Virus record (IMG/VR): IMGVR_UViG_3300037322_000166
Coordinates: 1 to 20,985 of that record
DNA: 20,985 bases
Origin: a virus
Strand: one strand, 5' to 3'
Made by a program: the position numbers and the translations under genes. The stretch's first letter is position 1. Every line of letters begins with the position of its first letter. Shown here piece after piece: positions 20,845 through 20,985 of the stretch. The notes under the pieces are model-generated. The model did no database searches and had not been told where the DNA came from. It worked only from the letters and a program-made list of their open reading frames with translations.

Positions 20845-20985
20845 TTACTTACATAAACAACGAGCTTCTTCTTTTCCCATATAATCCGAGATTGCTGCTT
20901 TCACAGCGTCTTCTGCCAATATTGAACAGTGAATTTTAACAGGTGGGAGGGCAAGCTCGTCGGCAATTTGAGAATTACTGATTGT
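20845..20985 (-). CDS. iscU: IscU-type Fe-S cluster scaffold, C-terminal part (cut by window edge)
   Basis: Only the last 46 residues are in the window. QIADELALPPVKIHCSILAED followed by AVKAAISDY is nearly identical to the C-terminus of bacterial IscU, including the third cluster-ligand cysteine (in HCS) and the LPPVK segment recognised by the HscA chaperone. IscU is the scaffold on which iron-sulfur clusters are built before transfer to target proteins. The end differs from E. coli IscU: YMGKEEARCLCK adds two cysteines. A phage-borne copy is unusual to me and could support Fe-S enzymes such as QueE here, or the host. The family is secure; the rest of the gene lies outside the window. Confidence 0.88.
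   Translation of the reverse strand, partial: TISNSQIADELALPPVKIHCSILAEDAVKAAISDYMGKEEARCLCK

Noticed and set aside
1-20985. tRNA genes, CRISPR arrays, insertion sequences and attachment sites.
   Set aside because: No cloverleaf, repeat-spacer pattern or terminal inverted repeats with a transposase were seen, and intergenic space is too small for most of them.
20335-20985. The window's right end being bacterial chromosome because of IscU.
   Set aside because: The IscU end is three bases from a GNAT gene that runs directly into the dsbA-gp43 promoter, with the same strand and packing; no junction is visible.

Overview
The window is almost certainly a piece of a T4-like myovirus genome, probably marine. 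The evidence is the T4-type replication set: family B DNA polymerase gp43, a gp45-like sliding clamp, a DsbA-like late-transcription DNA-binding protein, and the FEN-family RNase H. T4-type late-promoter octamers (TATAAATA/GATAAATA) lie directly upstream of several genes. Genes are tightly packed, often overlapping as ATGA or GTGA, and no gene-free stretch exceeds 80 bases. I see no tRNA, CRISPR array or insertion sequence. The host cannot be read from the sequence.

Nearly everything is on the minus strand, so transcription runs from right to left. At the right edge are the end of an IscU-type Fe-S scaffold gene and a GNAT acetyltransferase. A strong sigma70-like promoter then drives dsbA and gp43. 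A second one drives the clamp and opens a long run: a small gene, a DpdA/TGT-like transglycosylase, a DHH phosphoesterase and several small unknown genes. Two of the small genes are tandem paralogues, and one of those carries a segment resembling the T4 major capsid protein.

The middle (about 6.1-11.8 kb) is an accessory and metabolic block: a GT-B glycosyltransferase, an Acb1-like 2H phosphoesterase (possible anti-CBASS), an unknown 265-aa protein, a QueD-like protein, GalE, MazG-like, a possible structural protein, and QueE. QueE, the QueD-like protein and the DpdA-like protein together suggest that this phage makes 7-deazaguanine and inserts it into its DNA; FolE and QueC would have to be elsewhere. 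GalE and the glycosyltransferase add a sugar-transfer capacity whose target is unknown.

The left third (1-6.1 kb) holds small unknown genes, RNase H, two plus-strand genes (an HNH homing-type endonuclease and a small HELVH metallopeptidase) and the start of a calcineurin-like phosphoesterase cut by the window edge.

The most striking pattern is regulatory. At five genes the promoter ends only 5-6 bases before the ATG and no Shine-Dalgarno sequence is present. This holds for two sigma70-like and three late-type promoters and predicts leaderless or nearly leaderless mRNAs. Genes inside operons, and the clamp and dsbA genes with their longer leaders, mostly carry good Shine-Dalgarno sequences.
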